DNA of 64,000 nucleotides, from positions 1,922,001 to 1,986,000 of the forward strand of contig OY760517.1 in NCBI GenBank assembly GCA_963663615.1. The letters run 5' to 3'. How positions within the stretch are numbered: the first letter of the stretch is position 1; every line of letters starts with the position of its first letter. Of the stretch, positions 1 to 9,700 are shown piece by piece. Under the pieces are notes generated by a model. That model was given only the letters and a program-made list of their open reading frames with translations. It did not search any database and was not told the origin of the DNA. Made by a program: the position numbers and the translations under genes. Source of the stretch: G963663615 sp963663615 (GTDB taxonomy: Bacteria; Bacteroidota; Ignavibacteria; Ignavibacteriales; Melioribacteraceae).

Positions 1-2
1 TC

Positions 3-299
3 TTTTTCTATACCTCGGATGGAAGAGTTGATTTTCGTGAGCTTGCAAGAGAATTAGCGGCAGAATTTAAAACCAGAATTGAATTACGACAAATTGGTGT
101 TCGTGATGAGGCTAAACGTATCGGAGGTTTAGGTACCTGTGGTAGGGAATATTGCTGCTCGTCTTTTCTAAATAATTTCAAACGAATAACCACACAATTG
201 GCTTGTGATCAAAATCTTTCAGCGAACATGTCGAAACTTAGTGGTCCATGCGGTAAATTAAAATGCTGTCTTTCTTTTGAAATTGAAGAAGAACAATAA
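3..299 (+). CDS. PSP1-domain protein (RicT/YaaT-like), 5'-truncated
   Basis: This is the C-terminal part of a PSP1-domain protein; the reading frame is open to the left window edge, so the start lies outside. Two CX4CC clusters are visible, CGREYCC near residue 40 and CGKLKCC near residue 82 of the visible part. In Bacillus RicT, cysteines of this kind take part in holding iron-sulfur clusters in the RicA-RicF-RicT complex, which influences RNase Y processing. That role is known for Firmicutes and only inferred here, since no ricA or ricF is in view. The downstream 329 bases before the next gene separate it from the fatty-acid gene. The family call is strong; the cellular role in this organism is open. 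Confidence 0.8.
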   Translation, partial: FFYTSDGRVDFRELARELAAEFKTRIELRQIGVRDEAKRIGGLGTCGREYCCSSFLNNFKRITTQLACDQNLSANMSKLSGPCGKLKCCLSFEIEEEQ

Positions 300-628
300 T
301 TATTTTGAGATTTATCTTACGAAGCATTTAAATGGAATATTTTATATTCAATAGTATTTAATTGGTAGTTATTCCTCATTTTTACTACTATTAATTAAAT
401 GTTAAATGCGTATTTATATACAATTATTAACCAATAAACATTTGTTTTTAACGGATCTTTTACGGTAGTTTCGTTTTGTATTATTCTATTCATTATAATT
501 ATATGATATTCATGGTTAATCTTTTAGTCCTTATTTTCGAATATGTAACAAAAACGCGCAATTTGTTGTTACTAAGTAGTGGCATTTATAATTCACAATA
601 ATATTTGGTATAAATTGCGGAAGGAACT
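300..628. other. Intergenic region of 329 bases
   Basis: This is a very AT-rich stretch without a convincing open reading frame, RNA gene or strong terminator hairpin. It must contain the 3' end signal of the PSP1 gene and the promoter of the acyl-CoA dehydrogenase gene. I cannot assign either with confidence. A ribosome binding site, GGAAGGA, lies just before the ATG at 629. Confidence 0.6.
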
Positions 629-1477
629 ATGAATATAGAAAAAATTACTGTAGTTGGTGGCGGTACAATGGGCAATGGTATTGCTCATTTATTTGCAATG
701 AACAACTTTAAGGTTGATTTAATTGATATTTCGAAGGAAAATGTCGATAGAGCATATAGCACTATTGTTAAAAATCTTGATAGACAGTTAAAAAAAGAGA
801 TTATTACGATTGAGGGCAAAGAAAACACTCTTAATAATCTAAATATGATAGTTGGTCAGGATAATGTGGATGCAAATACCGATTTGGTATTAGAAGCGGT
901 TTTTGAAAATAAAGCTGTAAAGCAGGATATATTTAAAACGATAAATCCTATAGTAAAGGATTCAGCCATATTTGCTTCTAATACATCATCTATATCTATT
1001 ACAGAATTATCTGCTGATATTCGCCCTGACAGGTTTATTGGAATGCACTTCATGAATCCTGTGCCGATAATGAAGCTTGTGGAGATTATTAAAGGATACT
1101 CAACCAGTGACGATACATATATTAGCATAAAAGAATTAACTGAGAAATTAGACAAAACACCTGTTGAAGTTTTTGATTATCCAGGTTTTATATCTAACAG
1201 GGTTCTAATGCCAATGATAAATGAAGCTATATTTTCTCTATATGAAGGTGTTGCATCAGCAGAGGCAATTGATACTGTTATGAAGCTTGGAATGAATCAT
1301 CCAATGGGACCATTAACATTAGCCGATTTTATTGGACTTGATGTGTGCCTTAATATAATGGAAGTATTATATCAGGGATTTAATGACCCAAAATATCGAC
1401 CTTGCCCATTATTGAAAAAGATGGTTGCGGCAAAAAAACTTGGAAGAAAAACAGGTGAAGGATTTTATAAATATTAG
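629..1477 (+). CDS. 3-hydroxybutyryl-CoA (3-hydroxyacyl-CoA) dehydrogenase
   Basis: The 282-residue product has the usual length of the short, single-function 3-hydroxyacyl-CoA dehydrogenases (Hbd/PaaH family), which interconvert 3-hydroxyacyl-CoA and 3-oxoacyl-CoA with NAD(P). The N-terminal Rossmann fold carries GxGxxG at residues 10-15. The catalytic His-Glu pair is visible as His140 in GMHFMNP and Glu152 twelve residues later. The C-terminal helical domain contains NRVLMPMINEA and ends in the family-typical GRKTGEGFYKY. The ATG follows a GGAAGGA ribosome binding site. It stands alone in front of a chloride channel gene 21 bases downstream, so its pathway (beta-oxidation, butyrate or carbon storage) cannot be read from context. 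Confidence 0.9.
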   Translation: MNIEKITVVGGGTMGNGIAHLFAMNNFKVDLIDISKENVDRAYSTIVKNLDRQLKKEIITIEGKENTLNNLNMIVGQDNVDANTDLVLEAVFENKAVKQDIFKTINPIVKDSAIFASNTSSISITELSADIRPDRFIGMHFMNPVPIMKLVEIIKGYSTSDDTYISIKELTEKLDKTPVEVFDYPGFISNRVLMPMINEAIFSLYEGVASAEAIDTVMKLGMNHPMGPLTLADFIGLDVCLNIMEVLYQGFNDPKYRPCPLLKKMVAAKKLGRKTGEGFYKY

Positions 1478-1498
1478 AAACCGGAGTTATACTAAAAA

Positions 1499-3328
1499 TT
1501 GAAAGGTTTTAATTCAACAAGCAGAAGAATAAAGAGTTACAATTACCAGATAAGTAAATTTTTCTCGTCATTAAATTTTAGTCAGGATAATTACTTGCTC
1601 ATTATCGGCGGTATCATTGGGATACTTGCCGGTCTTGGTGCAATAGTTTTTCATGAAGCGATAGATTTTATTGAACATCTGTTTTTTCATATGCCAGGTA
1701 AATATTTTTCAATGGAAAATCTACTAGGCGAAAAAACGATAACAACATCTGTTATATTAGTCCTCATTCCAGCAGTTGGTGGTTTATTAGTTGGATTGCT
1801 AAGTTACTTTTTTGAAAAAGGTGAAAAAGGGGAGGGCATACCAAATGTAATTACTGCCGTAGCAAGTAAAGGTGGTATTATAAAGGGTAGTATTGCCATT
1901 AAAAAAATTGTTGGTTCAGCATTAAGTATTGGTACTGGTGGTGCAGGTGGTAAAGAAGGACCTATAGTTCAGATTGGTGCTTCAATTGCTTCATGGTTCG
2001 GACAAATATTAAAAATGTCTCCCGACAGAATGAAGATTATAGTTGGCTGTGGTGCCGCTGCAGGACTATCAGCAGCGTTTAATGCACCTTTGGGTGGAGC
2101 TATTTTTGCAATGGAAATTATCCTAAGAACTTTCCGTGCAAAAACTTTTAGTCCAATTATTATTGCTTCAGTTTTTGCAACTGCCTTATCAAGAGGTTTT
2201 CTAGGAAACGAACCAGCTTTTAAAATTGCGAAATATGAACTACTAACAAATTACGAATTTATTTTCTATGTAATTCTAGGTCTTTTAAGTGGATTTGTAG
2301 CTATCTATTTCATTAAGGTGTTTTACTTTATTGAAGATATTTTTCAGAAATTTAAGATTAAACCTGTCTATTTAACACCGGCTATTGGTGGTTTAATGGT
2401 TGGTTTAATTGGACTATATCTACCGGGTGTTTATGGGTTTTCATATTCCGCAATTGAGCAGGTATTAAGTAATGAAACTACCTTATGGGTATTGTTGGCA
2501 TTAATGCTTCTTAAACCTGTTGCAACTGCCTTTACAATTGGATCTGGAGGTAATGGTGGTACCTTTGCACCAAGTTTATTTGTTGGTGCCATGCTCGGTG
2601 GTGCTTTTGGTCAAATAATTCACTTACTATTTCCTGAAATTCCGGCACAACCTGGAGCGTATGCATTAGTCGGTATGGCAGGAGTTGTTGCAGGCACAAC
2701 TCATGCTTCATTAACAGCGTTAATTATGACCTTTGAGATGACAAATAACTACAAGATCATATTACCACTGATGTTAACAATTATAATAGCTACAACTGTC
2801 TCTAAATCAATCCTGCACGGTTCTTTATATACAATTAAGTTTCATCGTGAAGGCAAAGATATTGATATTTATGGTCGTCATACTGCGATATTACAACATA
2901 TTAGTGTAAAAAACCTTTTAGATAAGACTTATGACTTTGTATATGATTATGTAAACTACAATCAAATACTAGAAAAAATTAAATCGGCAAGGTTTAATAC
3001 AATTTTAGTTAAAGATAAAAATGATAATTTAATAGGTCAAATATCATTTCAGGATTTAAGAAATGTTGTTATGGATGATGATATAAGACATATAAAAGAC
3101 TTTATTGTTGCCAGAGATGTTATGACAAGAGATATAATTAAAATTGAAGACACTCATAATGGTGAAGCTGCATTAAAGATTTTGGAAGATGGAGATTTTG
3201 AATATTTACCAGTAATGGAATCGAACAACAATAAAGTTGTTGGTATAATATCAAAACGAGACCTATTGAACAGGTACCAGAAAGAATTATTTATACAGCA
3301 AAATCAACAGGAAATGGAAATAGGTTAA
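1499..3328 (+). CDS. CLC-family chloride channel/antiporter with C-terminal CBS pair
   Basis: The protein is a multi-pass inner-membrane CLC protein (residues about 30-450) followed by two CBS domains (about 470-600), which in this family sense nucleotides. The signature loops are present: GEGIP at 111-115, GKEGP at 151-155 with the gating glutamate Glu153, and GGTFAP further on. Two positions are notable. The selectivity serine of the first loop is replaced by Glu112. At the place of the E. coli internal proton glutamate the sequence reads ME-I, so Ile207 sits where Glu203 would be. That favours a channel-like or atypical mechanism over a classic 2Cl-/H+ antiporter, but this is inference. 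The start is TTG with GGAG 12 bases upstream; no ATG occurs before the first membrane helix. Confidence 0.88.
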   Translation: MKGFNSTSRRIKSYNYQISKFFSSLNFSQDNYLLIIGGIIGILAGLGAIVFHEAIDFIEHLFFHMPGKYFSMENLLGEKTITTSVILVLIPAVGGLLVGLLSYFFEKGEKGEGIPNVITAVASKGGIIKGSIAIKKIVGSALSIGTGGAGGKEGPIVQIGASIASWFGQILKMSPDRMKIIVGCGAAAGLSAAFNAPLGGAIFAMEIILRTFRAKTFSPIIIASVFATALSRGFLGNEPAFKIAKYELLTNYEFIFYVILGLLSGFVAIYFIKVFYFIEDIFQKFKIKPVYLTPAIGGLMVGLIGLYLPGVYGFSYSAIEQVLSNETTLWVLLALMLLKPVATAFTIGSGGNGGTFAPSLFVGAMLGGAFGQIIHLLFPEIPAQPGAYALVGMAGVVAGTTHASLTALIMTFEMTNNYKIILPLMLTIIIATTVSKSILHGSLYTIKFHREGKDIDIYGRHTAILQHISVKNLLDKTYDFVYDYVNYNQILEKIKSARFNTILVKDKNDNLIGQISFQDLRNVVMDDDIRHIKDFIVARDVMTRDIIKIEDTHNGEAALKILEDGDFEYLPVMESNNNKVVGIISKRDLLNRYQKELFIQQNQQEMEIG

Positions 3329-3383
3329 TTCCCTATTTCTTTTCCAAGAGTCCGATAATGTATATTATGTAAACTATGTGCTA

Positions 3384-3409
3384 TTAAAAAAAGTGGGATA
3401 ACCCCACTT
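3384..3409 (-). terminator. Rho-independent terminator
   Basis: A 7-bp stem AAGTGGG/CCCACTT with a short loop lies at 3391-3409. On the minus strand it is followed by a run of seven U. It sits 10 bases beyond the stop of the NUMOD1-like gene and should end that transcript. It may also act weakly on the incoming plus-strand clc transcript. Confidence 0.75.
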
Positions 3410-3418
3410 CTATTTAAT

Positions 3419-4024
3419 TTAATTATTCTTGTATTTCCAAACGTATCCGCCAGCACGCTTTTGTCTGCCAGTTAATACCAGAGACACAGCAGTTCTGTGT
3501 ACACCAGCCCATTTAGCAGCCTGAGTAATAGAAATAAATTCTTTTATCTCATTTTGATCCATGTCAAAAGCAACAACAGTTTTACCTTTAACAGGACCAT
3601 CAATTACTCTTGGCAACTTCTTGTTATCGCTTACAAATATTTTGTGTGTTTTAACATGGCGCCAATAAAATCCGGCAGCTAAAGCACGTTTTTCTTTAAC
3701 CGCTCTTCTAATGCAATTTTTAGAAATATCAATTTTCCTGGAAGCTTCTGCAATACTTGCATATTCATCAACCAGTAAACCATCTTTGCTGTATTGGAAT
3801 ACCGGTTTTTTTTGGTTGCCAAAATTCCTGCGGTGTGGTTTTCTCGCCCTGTCTTCAGGATCGGAATACTCTGCGGTGTAGCCTTTATGATCTATCTTCT
3901 CGTAGAGCATTCTGCGAAATTTGTCTTTATTAATATCTAAATATTCTGCTGCTTCATATTGAGCTCTGAATTCTTTATAGAATTCGCCATCCTTGTACAC
4001 TTTGACCATTTTCGGTTTATACAT
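3419..4024 (-). CDS. Protein of three NUMOD1-like helix-turn-helix repeats
   Basis: The 201-residue basic protein consists of three copies of a repeat of about 50 residues. Each copy starts with a short strand pattern (V-x-x-Y/F-x-K/M-D-G/Q, then a hydrophobic position) and continues with 'S/Y-x-x-EAA/QAA' helix-turn-helix text, ending in G-x-Y/F-x-W/Y. The copies lie near residues 6-55, 74-125 and 148-200. This matches the NUMOD1 modules that flank GIY-YIG and HNH homing endonucleases as DNA-binding parts. No nuclease motif is visible, so it is a stand-alone DNA-binding candidate, not a homing endonuclease. It has its own terminator and lies between the clc gene and the ftsY operon, suggesting an independent unit. 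Function is unknown; a regulator or a relic of a mobile gene are both possible. Confidence 0.65.
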   Translation of the reverse strand: MYKPKMVKVYKDGEFYKEFRAQYEAAEYLDINKDKFRRMLYEKIDHKGYTAEYSDPEDRARKPHRRNFGNQKKPVFQYSKDGLLVDEYASIAEASRKIDISKNCIRRAVKEKRALAAGFYWRHVKTHKIFVSDNKKLPRVIDGPVKGKTVVAFDMDQNEIKEFISITQAAKWAGVHRTAVSLVLTGRQKRAGGYVWKYKNN

Positions 4025-4059
4025 CCCAAAACTCCATTTACTATATTAACCGGGAACAA

Positions 4060-4266
4060 TTAATTCCCTCCAAATTTATAGTAAAAAAAGGCAACAATTA
4101 TCAGTAATACAATCCAAAAATAAGGAACTTTACGCTTATGTGATGTGGATCGTACATATCTGAATTTTAGTTTCTTTTTTCGCTTTTCTCTTTCATCTTC
4201 TTCAGGTTTATAAAACCTCGGCTGATAATCAAAGGATTTGTGTTTTGGTCTTTTTACATATAGCAT
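4060..4266 (-). CDS. Small basic membrane protein
   Basis: The 68-residue protein has a highly charged, lysine/arginine-rich N-terminal half (EREKRKKKLKFR) and one hydrophobic helix at about residues 50-64 (FWIVLLIIVAFFYY). It would be a tail-anchored or N-in single-pass protein. Its ATG lies 5 bases after the stop of the diacylglycerol kinase gene, so the two are co-transcribed and probably translationally coupled. I do not recognise a family. It is credible because of the tight spacing and the clean topology. Confidence 0.6.
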   Translation of the reverse strand: MLYVKRPKHKSFDYQPRFYKPEEDEREKRKKKLKFRYVRSTSHKRKVPYFWIVLLIIVAFFYYKFGGN

Positions 4267-4271
4267 AATAT

Positions 4272-5186
4272 TTAATATTTAATTTCCAATTTATTCTTTA
4301 ACAACTCAAATTTAAGTTCTGTTGCATCTTTTGTAACAATTTCTCCATCAGCATGAACAAAAAACGGCTTAAATAGTGATATACTTACCCGATTAGTCTG
4401 TTCGTAAAAAATTTGCGGGATTTCAACAGAAAGCTTATTAAACAACGCAAGTGGCAATTTTTTAAGTAAAAGACCTAAGGATACCTGGTCAATAATACTC
4501 AAATCAAGTAATGAATCATAAACTTTTGCTTTTGGTGTTAAATAAAATCCTCCACCTGAGGAAACACCATTAGCAACTGTAATGAGTGTTTTTTTGCCTG
4601 TAATGGTTTTGTTATTGGTTGAAACGTTAACCTCAATGGCATTATAATTTTTTAGTGCCTTGAATAAAGCAATCAAATAAGAAAGAACACCGGAAATATT
4701 GCTATGATTCTGATGGTAATGTGCTACCATAGAATCAAGACCAACTCCTACCGAGTTAATAAACCTAATAGAACTTGTATCCTTTTGACGATTCAAAACT
4801 GATAAGTTTCCCACATCAACAGATTTTTTTAAAGTTTTACTGTTAAATAAACTCTTAAGAAAGCTGGATAAGTTAAAATCTTTGTCAATATTCTTCCAAA
4901 AATCATTTCCGGAACCAACGGGTATAATAGATAGAGAGTATTTTGTTAAATCATCGGTTGCATTTACTATTTCATTAATGGTACCATCACCACCAACTGC
5001 AACTATATTTTTATAATTTAAATAAAAATTTTCTAGCTCCGATTTAATATTACCAGAATGAGAAGAGATAAAAATATCTGCCTTGAATGAATTATCTTTC
5101 AGGAATGATTTTATTTTTCTTAGATATGATAATCCCCTGCCTTTACCAGCAACAGGATTAACCACGAATAAAGTTTTCTCGCCCAA
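4272..5186 (-). CDS. Diacylglycerol/lipid kinase (DagK/YegS family)
   Basis: The 304-residue protein belongs to the diacylglycerol kinase catalytic family that phosphorylates lipid diacylglycerol or related lipids with ATP. The N-terminus has VNPVAGKGRG, then GGDGTINEIVNA (the nucleotide-binding GGDGT) and PVGSGNDF, and the C-terminal lobe has the HADGE signature. Length is normal for the family. The start is TTG (no nearby ATG gives a full N-terminus). It follows ftsY by 29 bases and precedes the small membrane protein gene, in a lipid/membrane-oriented operon that also contains pgsA. It probably recycles diacylglycerol into phosphatidic acid for phospholipid synthesis. Confidence 0.88.
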   Translation of the reverse strand: MGEKTLFVVNPVAGKGRGLSYLRKIKSFLKDNSFKADIFISSHSGNIKSELENFYLNYKNIVAVGGDGTINEIVNATDDLTKYSLSIIPVGSGNDFWKNIDKDFNLSSFLKSLFNSKTLKKSVDVGNLSVLNRQKDTSSIRFINSVGVGLDSMVAHYHQNHSNISGVLSYLIALFKALKNYNAIEVNVSTNNKTITGKKTLITVANGVSSGGGFYLTPKAKVYDSLLDLSIIDQVSLGLLLKKLPLALFNKLSVEIPQIFYEQTNRVSISLFKPFFVHADGEIVTKDATELKFELLKNKLEIKY

Positions 5187-5215
5187 CCTAAAGCTTCTTA
5201 AATTTGCAGGGTTAA

Positions 5216-6157
5216 CTATTTACCGAAAAGAGCTTTAACAAAACTTTCCGAATCAAAGTTTTGCAAATCATCTATCCCTTCGCCCACACCAATATATCTT
5301 ACTGGAACCTTTAGTTCAGACGAAACCTGAAATACAACACCACCTTTGGCTGTGCCGTCAAGTTTAGTTATTATTAGTCCGGTAAGTTCAGTAAACTTTT
5401 GAAATTCACGTGCCTGATGCAAAACATTCTGTCCGGCATTACCATCCACCACCAGAAAGGTTTCATTAGGTGCATACGGTAATACTTTTGCCATAACACG
5501 CTTAATCTTTTTTAGTTCTTCCATAAGATTACTCTTTGTATGTAATCTTCCGGCAGTATCAATAAGAACTATATCAGCTTTATCATCTTTAGCTTTCTGT
5601 ATTGTTTCAAAAGCAACTGCAGAGGGATCTGCACCAGATTCACTTTGAAATATTTCCACTCCTGCCCTTTTAGCCCATATATCGAGCTGTTCATTAGCAG
5701 CAGCTCGAAAAGTATCAGCTGAGCCAATTACAACCTTTAGACCTGATTGCTTGAAGTTGTGAGCTAACTTACCAACAGTTGTAGTTTTGCCTGCACCATT
5801 AACACCAACAATAAGCAATACCCAAGGGGAATGTTTTTTTATTTCGTCTTCTAACGATGTATCTTTTTTATATTTATCAAGTCTTTTGGAAAGTTCTGTC
5901 TTTATAATTTCAAATACATTATCCTTTTCACGTTCATCCTGATTAGAAACAGCTTTGCGAGTTTCTTCTATTATATCGAGTGCGGTATCATAACCAACAT
6001 CGGATGTAAGTAAAATCTCTTCAATTTCTTCTAAAACTTCTTCATCAATTTTAGCTTTACCACTTAGGGATTCACTAATTCTATCAACAATCTTCGATCT
6101 TGTTTTTTTTAGACCATCTTTTAACTTGTCAAAGTTAAGATTTTTAAACAGAGCCAT
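5216..6157 (-). CDS. ftsY: Signal recognition particle receptor FtsY
   Basis: FtsY is the membrane-associated GTPase that docks the signal recognition particle with its ribosome at the Sec translocon. The 313-residue protein consists of the N domain (about 1-100) and G domain. GTPase motifs are GVNGAGKT at 118-125, DTFRAAA at 148-154, DTAGR at 200-204 and TKLDG. The acidic A domain of E. coli FtsY is missing; the first residues (MALFKNLNFDKL) form the short amphipathic helix typical of the short FtsY form. It overlaps pgsA by 14 bases, so both genes are in one operon. Confidence 0.96.
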   Translation of the reverse strand: MALFKNLNFDKLKDGLKKTRSKIVDRISESLSGKAKIDEEVLEEIEEILLTSDVGYDTALDIIEETRKAVSNQDEREKDNVFEIIKTELSKRLDKYKKDTSLEDEIKKHSPWVLLIVGVNGAGKTTTVGKLAHNFKQSGLKVVIGSADTFRAAANEQLDIWAKRAGVEIFQSESGADPSAVAFETIQKAKDDKADIVLIDTAGRLHTKSNLMEELKKIKRVMAKVLPYAPNETFLVVDGNAGQNVLHQAREFQKFTELTGLIITKLDGTAKGGVVFQVSSELKVPVRYIGVGEGIDDLQNFDSESFVKALFGK

Positions 6158-6722
6158 TTTTCTTATACCACCTTACTGATTCTATTCCACGAATACCATA
6201 GCCAATTAACGATAAAAAACTAAATAATACAACTGTATAATGCCCTATATTGTAAAAGGTACTTCCCCTTGAAATTCCGGCAATTATAAGGACAAGATAT
6301 GCTCCAATAATTACCATAGTAATTTTACCAAGAAAGTTTGAGGGCAATACCCTTCCTATTATTTTACTTACAACAATACTACCTGAAAAAATACTTAAAT
6401 CACGCAAGATAATTAGCCAAAACATGAATACTGAAAGTTCATCTATTAAATAAAGGTTAATTACAATAACACCCAAATTCAGTTTATCTGCAAACGGGTC
6501 AATCACTTTACCCCACTCGGTAATCTGATTGAACTTTCTTGCCACGTAACCATCAAGCATATCTGTAATAAAAGCTACACTCATTAATAACAGTGTATAT
6601 AACCTATATTGATAACCTTCGGGAATTTTAGACATCATTAAAAATATTGGCACCAGCAATGCTATTCTTGAAAGACTAAGATAGTTTGCTAATGTATGAA
6701 ATTTCCCGAGTTCTTTTATCAT
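6144..6722 (-). CDS. pgsA: CDP-alcohol phosphatidyltransferase (phosphatidylglycerophosphate synthase)
   Basis: The 192-residue integral membrane enzyme transfers a phosphatidyl group from CDP-diacylglycerol, most likely to glycerol-3-phosphate in phosphatidylglycerol synthesis. The CDP-alcohol phosphotransferase signature DxxDGxxARx8GxxxDxxxD is complete: Asp54, Asp57, Gly58, Ala61, Arg62, Gly71, Asp75 and Asp79. About five hydrophobic helices follow the family pattern. It overlaps the protease stop by 4 bases (ATGA type) and ftsY by 14 bases. The alcohol acceptor cannot be fixed from sequence alone; PgsA is the usual assignment for this size and context. Confidence 0.87.
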   Translation of the reverse strand: MIKELGKFHTLANYLSLSRIALLVPIFLMMSKIPEGYQYRLYTLLLMSVAFITDMLDGYVARKFNQITEWGKVIDPFADKLNLGVIVINLYLIDELSVFMFWLIILRDLSIFSGSIVVSKIIGRVLPSNFLGKITMVIIGAYLVLIIAGISRGSTFYNIGHYTVVLFSFLSLIGYGIRGIESVRWYKKNGSV

Positions 6723-9700
6723 CTTATAATAGCAAATTTTTCAATTTTGGTTTCTGTTTCATTTCCTGCTTTATCATAAGCCTGAATATAGCATATATAA
6801 ATTCCCGAGGATAGTTTATTGCCGGCTGTATCTCTTAAATCCCATTCAATACCACCATTTCCATCAATTTCCTCGAGTTCTGCCATTTTAATTCCGCTTA
6901 AATTGAAGATCGTAATTTTAGCTTTTTTTGTGATATTAGCAAATGTAATTTTGTTAACAGAGAAACTTTCCTTAAACGGATTGGGGTAAATCATAAAATC
7001 ATCAAGATTATCCCCATAACCCGATAGGACAATATAAGAGCCAGAACCTTCACTTATTTTTATACTTCCACTTTGACTTGATGAATATATATCTGAAAGC
7101 TGAATGACTACTTCCCTGCCAATTGAACTAATTGGGTTGTTGGTTTCCAATAAAACCTGGTTATTGTTCTCACCAAATAAACTTACCCGTTTCACGCTAT
7201 TGGACGGTTTTATATTGTAGTTAGTTCTGTTTAATGCCGAGGCTTCATCAAGCTCATCGCTAAATTCAATAACTATAGAGTACTTGCTGGTTACTTTGTA
7301 CGAGTTTACAATAAATAATTTGTCTTCATAAATTGATTCAACAGTAAAATCTATTTTCGTTTCATCAATCGGTGATCCGTAATAATCCAATATATCTTTA
7401 ATAACTAACGAATACTCACCTGGTTCAAGATCAGGTCTGAATGTAAGTAAATATGAGTTTTCGGTTGAAGGAGAAATTGAGTTTGCTCTTCCAATTCCCT
7501 CAATACTAAAACTTTCCAAATTTAGTATTGTTTTGTTAATCTTTTCTGAAAATTTCACTACAATATTTGCAGATGACTTTACTTTAACTTCCGTTGGTAT
7601 TGCCGGTGTATGTGCATAAACCTTAATAGAATTGGAAATATTGGATAATGTAATATCATAATTTGAGCTGTAAGCTTGAACAGAATAATAGTAATTTTGA
7701 TCCAGAGTAATATCAGTATCAATATATTCCGGATTGTTTGATGAATCAATCAGTGTTAATTGATCTTTATTAGATCCCTTGAAAATATAATATTTATCTG
7801 CTTCTGATACCCAACTTAATTTTATGCTATTTGCTAAACTATAACCTTTGAATGCGGCTGGAACCGGTGTGCTATTAGTTTTACTAAATTCAATAAAACT
7901 TACTCCGTAATCATTTGGAAGTGCAAGTTCAGCAACTCCGTTATTATCAAGATCACCAGTAAAGATATAATCAGAGTTTACATTGTCCGTAAAGTAAGTG
8001 ATGCTTGGAACTCCATTTTCATACTCTGATATATATACATAAGGAAATGTAAACAGAATCATTTCCGAGCGACCATCATTATCAATATCTGCAAGTTTTA
8101 TGTCGTCTCCAGCCGTATGGAAAATCGAAGATGAAAACTCGGTAGATGGATCAAATAAAGTTTTTGTATCAAGAATATTCAATGAGTTATTTGCTGTATT
8201 AAAAATGTAGTAGGTGTAAAATGGTGCAATATGCAATTCCTGGTATGATTTAAACAAAACAGCTACATCCTCAACACCATCTCCATCATAATCTCCTGCC
8301 CCAATCCTAAAATCGTAACCTGCCAAACCACTCGAAATAGATGCTTTATTTTGGTAACTGTCAACTCCATCACACTCAAACCCTATTACATCACCATCAT
8401 CATCACCAATCCAGAATTCCTTTAATCCGTTATTATCAGAATCACAAATCACCCCTCTGTTGGTATTAAAAGTATTACCAATTATTCCTAACTCACTAAA
8501 GTTTTCAAGAGTATATTCCGGTGTTACGGAAAAATCTGAACCAACTTCAAAAATATTTATAGTTTCACTATCATATATAAATATAATTTCTGTTAGATTA
8601 TCACCATCTATATCATCCGCAAGTACTGGCCATAGGTCACCAGATTCTTCTTTAAATACATTACTAAAACCGGGTTGATTTGGATTGTTTTGCGTTTCTA
8701 TGTAAGCATTTCTCAAAAATGTAGAAAGTATATCCTTTTTACCATCATTATTAAAATCACCCACCGTTAGTGGAATTCTCTCAGAGATAGAATCGACTAG
8801 CACAAATTCGTTATTTGTCAAACTGTATATATGCAAATTTTCTGAAGAAGGAGCTTCATTTATCAGAAAATTGTTTACTCCTGTGAAGTTAGATGTTTCC
8901 TTGAACAATCTCCCATTGGTATGCTCAAACTCTTTTACTGTATAAGCTCTTGAACCAATTGCCGAACCTGTTAAATATAAGAAATATTCGCCATCGTTAA
9001 GAACTTCTGTTTCCAAACCAGCAAGATTTTTTATTTTGAAATAAACTTCGTATTCAGTATTGTAATCTATCAGTCCTGAAGGAACAAACCCATAATGTAA
9101 CTGCTTTACAAATTGATTATTAACAGTTAGCCCATCAAGAGTTATATATTGAAATTCCGGTGCACCTTTCTTTCTGAAATACATCTGTGCAACAGCAACT
9201 TCATCTGTCTGGAATGAAGCAATAATTGTAGGGGTTTCACCATAATAAGCTGCACCTGAATTTATTAATACTGGCTCCGGAGCAGTTCTGTCAACATGGA
9301 AGTTTACTCGTTCCTCACTACTTCCACCATCAGTATAACTAACCTCCAATGCCAAAGTGTAAACGGTATCTGCAAGTTCATTAACATTGAATATATGGAT
9401 TGTATCATTGCTAAGCTGATATCTGCCATCGCTAATAATATCTTCGAAGGTATCCGGTAAATATCCTTTACCCAATTTAAGTTTGTACGATTCAAAATAT
9501 GGTGAAATTAAATTTGCGGCAACAACTATTTCACCGCTTGAAGAGCTATAATCCATCTCGGGTGAAATGAATGCAACATTACCGGGTGCAGAAACTTGTA
9601 GAGCTTTGTAAACATTAAGTCTGCCAGCACCAGCCAAACTATCCCAACCATCTTCGGCAATATCATCCGCAGTTGACTTTAGAATTTGTTTTATCCCCTG

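Noticed and set aside
3419..4024. NUMOD1-like gene as a complete homing endonuclease or mobile intron
   Set aside because: No GIY-YIG, HNH or LAGLIDADG motif, no split host gene and no intron-like ends around it.
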